From the NCBI GenBank assembly GCA_013816805.1, contig JACDDS010000018.1, positions 1 to 64,000 of the forward strand: DNA of 64,000 nt, in the 5' to 3' direction. Each line of letters starts with the position of its first letter. The first letter of the stretch is position 1. Under the pieces are notes generated by a model that was not told the origin of the DNA, searched no databases, and saw only the letters and a program-made list of their open reading frames with translations. The position numbers and the translations under genes were made by a program. Shown piece by piece: positions 63,198 through 64,000 of this stretch. Origin of the DNA: Chitinophagales bacterium (GTDB taxonomy: Bacteria; Bacteroidota; Bacteroidia; Chitinophagales; UBA10324).

Positions 63198-63596
63198 TCA
63201 CAGTTTGAAAACGATAGGCAGCAGGCAGTACGATTTTACACTTATGCCATTAACTTTTTTAGAAATCCAATCCGGCATGCTATTCACAACACGGAGCGCT
63301 TCGTTATCAAAACCGTAACTTGATTTGTTTCCAACTATACTTGCATTAGATATTCCATCGATACCTGGCATATGAATATCCATAAGCACTACATCAGGAG
63401 GAGCAAGGTTGAGATCTTTAACCAGATTATTGCAATCAGGATAAGCACCATATAATTCAAAGCCGGGCGTACACTCTATTACCTGCGACAGTCCATTAAG
63501 CAGGGATTTGTTGTCTTCAAAGATTGATATTTTAACAGGGGTTTGTTCTATTACATGCGGTTTATTCTTTATGAAGACAAATCCCTGATAAAAATT
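63198..63596 (-). pseudogene. chimeric remnant: response-regulator receiver half joined to TonB C-terminal domain
   Basis: The open frame has no ATG, GTG or TTG before the receiver; an ATG at 63604 is in another frame. It reads VKISIFEDNKSLLNGLSQVI, then ELYGAYPDCNNL and PDVVLMDIHMPGIDGIS: the first ~65 residues of a receiver with the acidic pair (ED) and phospho-acceptor Asp in LMDIHMP. It then switches to SSYGFDNEALRVVNSMPDWI and a ...LPIVFKL end, which is the C-terminal TonB domain pattern (D/E-EALRVV-xSMPxW...LPIxFKL). The rest of both proteins is missing. A deletion joining two genes is the likely origin. The sensor kinase gene follows upstream. Confidence 0.65.
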
Positions 63597-63743
63597 TTAC
63601 TCATTGTTAAAAAATTCTTTCGATAGGACAAACAAAAACAAGATGCAGGTTGCTAAATAATATTCTCAAAAAAAAAATGCTTAATTATTGTTAGTCTATT
63701 AACTACAGCTAAAAGTGTTTAGCAAAAACGAGGTTGATTCATA

Positions 63744-64000
63744 CTAGGGGGCCGGGAAGGAAAGCTGAATGACAGTACCTTTTCCTATTGCTGTTTGAAC
63801 CATAAATTTGCCACGCATCTCATCAATGCGTTTTTTCATGTTTATCAATCCGTTTCCGGGTCCATAATTATTAAGATCAAAACCAATTCCCACATCTGCA
63901 ATTTCCATATTCAGCACTTTTCCTTCAAGTCCTATTTTGATCGAGCAATTCTTTCCCCCAGAATATTTTGCTACGTTATTTACAGCTTCTTTAAAAATAA
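63744..64000 (-). CDS. sensor histidine kinase, C-terminal ATPase part (runs off the window)
   Basis: Partial: 85 codons visible, with the gene continuing past 64000. HATPase_c motifs: IFKEAVNNVAKYSGGKNCSI (N box), IADVGIGFDLNNYG (G1), and GNGLINMKKRIDEMRGKFMV (G2), ending GTVIQLSFPAP. The NarX/DegS-like ATPase (HisKA_3 type) normally pairs with a NarL/LuxR-type response regulator. The response regulator that would follow is the broken chimera at 63198-63596, so this kinase may be an orphan. Confidence 0.88.
   Translation of the reverse strand, partial: IFKEAVNNVAKYSGGKNCSIKIGLEGKVLNMEIADVGIGFDLNNYGPGNGLINMKKRIDEMRGKFMVQTAIGKGTVIQLSFPAP

Overview
The window looks like a chromosomal segment (or genome bin) of a Bacteroidota member, probably near the Chitinophagales/Sphingobacteriales. 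Evidence: type IX secretion (T9SS) cargo with type A and type B C-terminal sorting domains, a PorZ-like T9SS component, a Bacteroidota-type long IspG, a MoxR/DUF58/BatA/BatB/BatC operon, AT-rich spacers, almost no Shine-Dalgarno sequences, and promoters of the TTTG-N19-TAnnTTTG type (clearest before gcvH). No rRNA, tRNA, CRISPR array, transposase or integrase was seen.

Layout. 0-3.8 kb: a broken aldo/keto reductase, a phosphoesterase and a 14-repeat Asp-box T9SS protein. 4.0-7.4 kb: an accessory island with all genes on the minus strand. It holds a VOC protein, a DUF5615/DUF433 pair, a DUF4926/DUF6883 pair, a RelE/antitoxin pair and a broken DUF2283 gene, with spacers built from pieces of one ~130 bp repeat R. 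7.4-11.4 kb: class II ribonucleotide reductase (nrdJ), whose last ~60 codons plus 3' flank are repeated 1,212 bp downstream on the far side of dinD. 11.6-14.7 kb: PadR regulator, PspC-domain protein and two small exported proteins. 14.8-22.8 kb: housekeeping genes (START-domain protein, glutathione peroxidase, QueD-like, TPR protein, VanZ-like, gcvH, ispG). 22.8-28.9 kb: class I glutamine amidotransferase, GCS2-type carboxylate-amine ligase, ATP-grasp enzyme and esterase, all on the minus strand and interrupted by a plus-strand T9SS protein. This is the best candidate for a little-described pathway. 29-36.6 kb: FtsB/DivIC-like protein, enolase, a 1536-residue protein with 11 PKD domains, and carbonic anhydrase. 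37-41.5 kb: glycosyltransferase 9, a FISUMP protein, an MFS sugar transporter and a frameshifted GH13 amylase. 41.6-53.8 kb: lpdA, KTSC, Nfu, corA, a membrane protein, an amidohydrolase, recX, porZ, acpH-like, a DnaQ/GIY-YIG fusion and an SPFH protein. 54.5-60.0 kb: the Bat operon, tightly overlapped but ending after batC. 60.2-64.0 kb: three small exported proteins with shared leader sequences, a receiver/TonB-C chimera and the 3' end of a histidine kinase.

Central-metabolism genes are intact, but several accessory genes carry single-base frameshifts (aldo/keto reductase, DUF2283, relE, amylase, a lipoprotein). This is either real gene decay or residual indel error in the assembly; reads would decide. 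All functional statements come from reading the sequence and from family knowledge; no database search was run.
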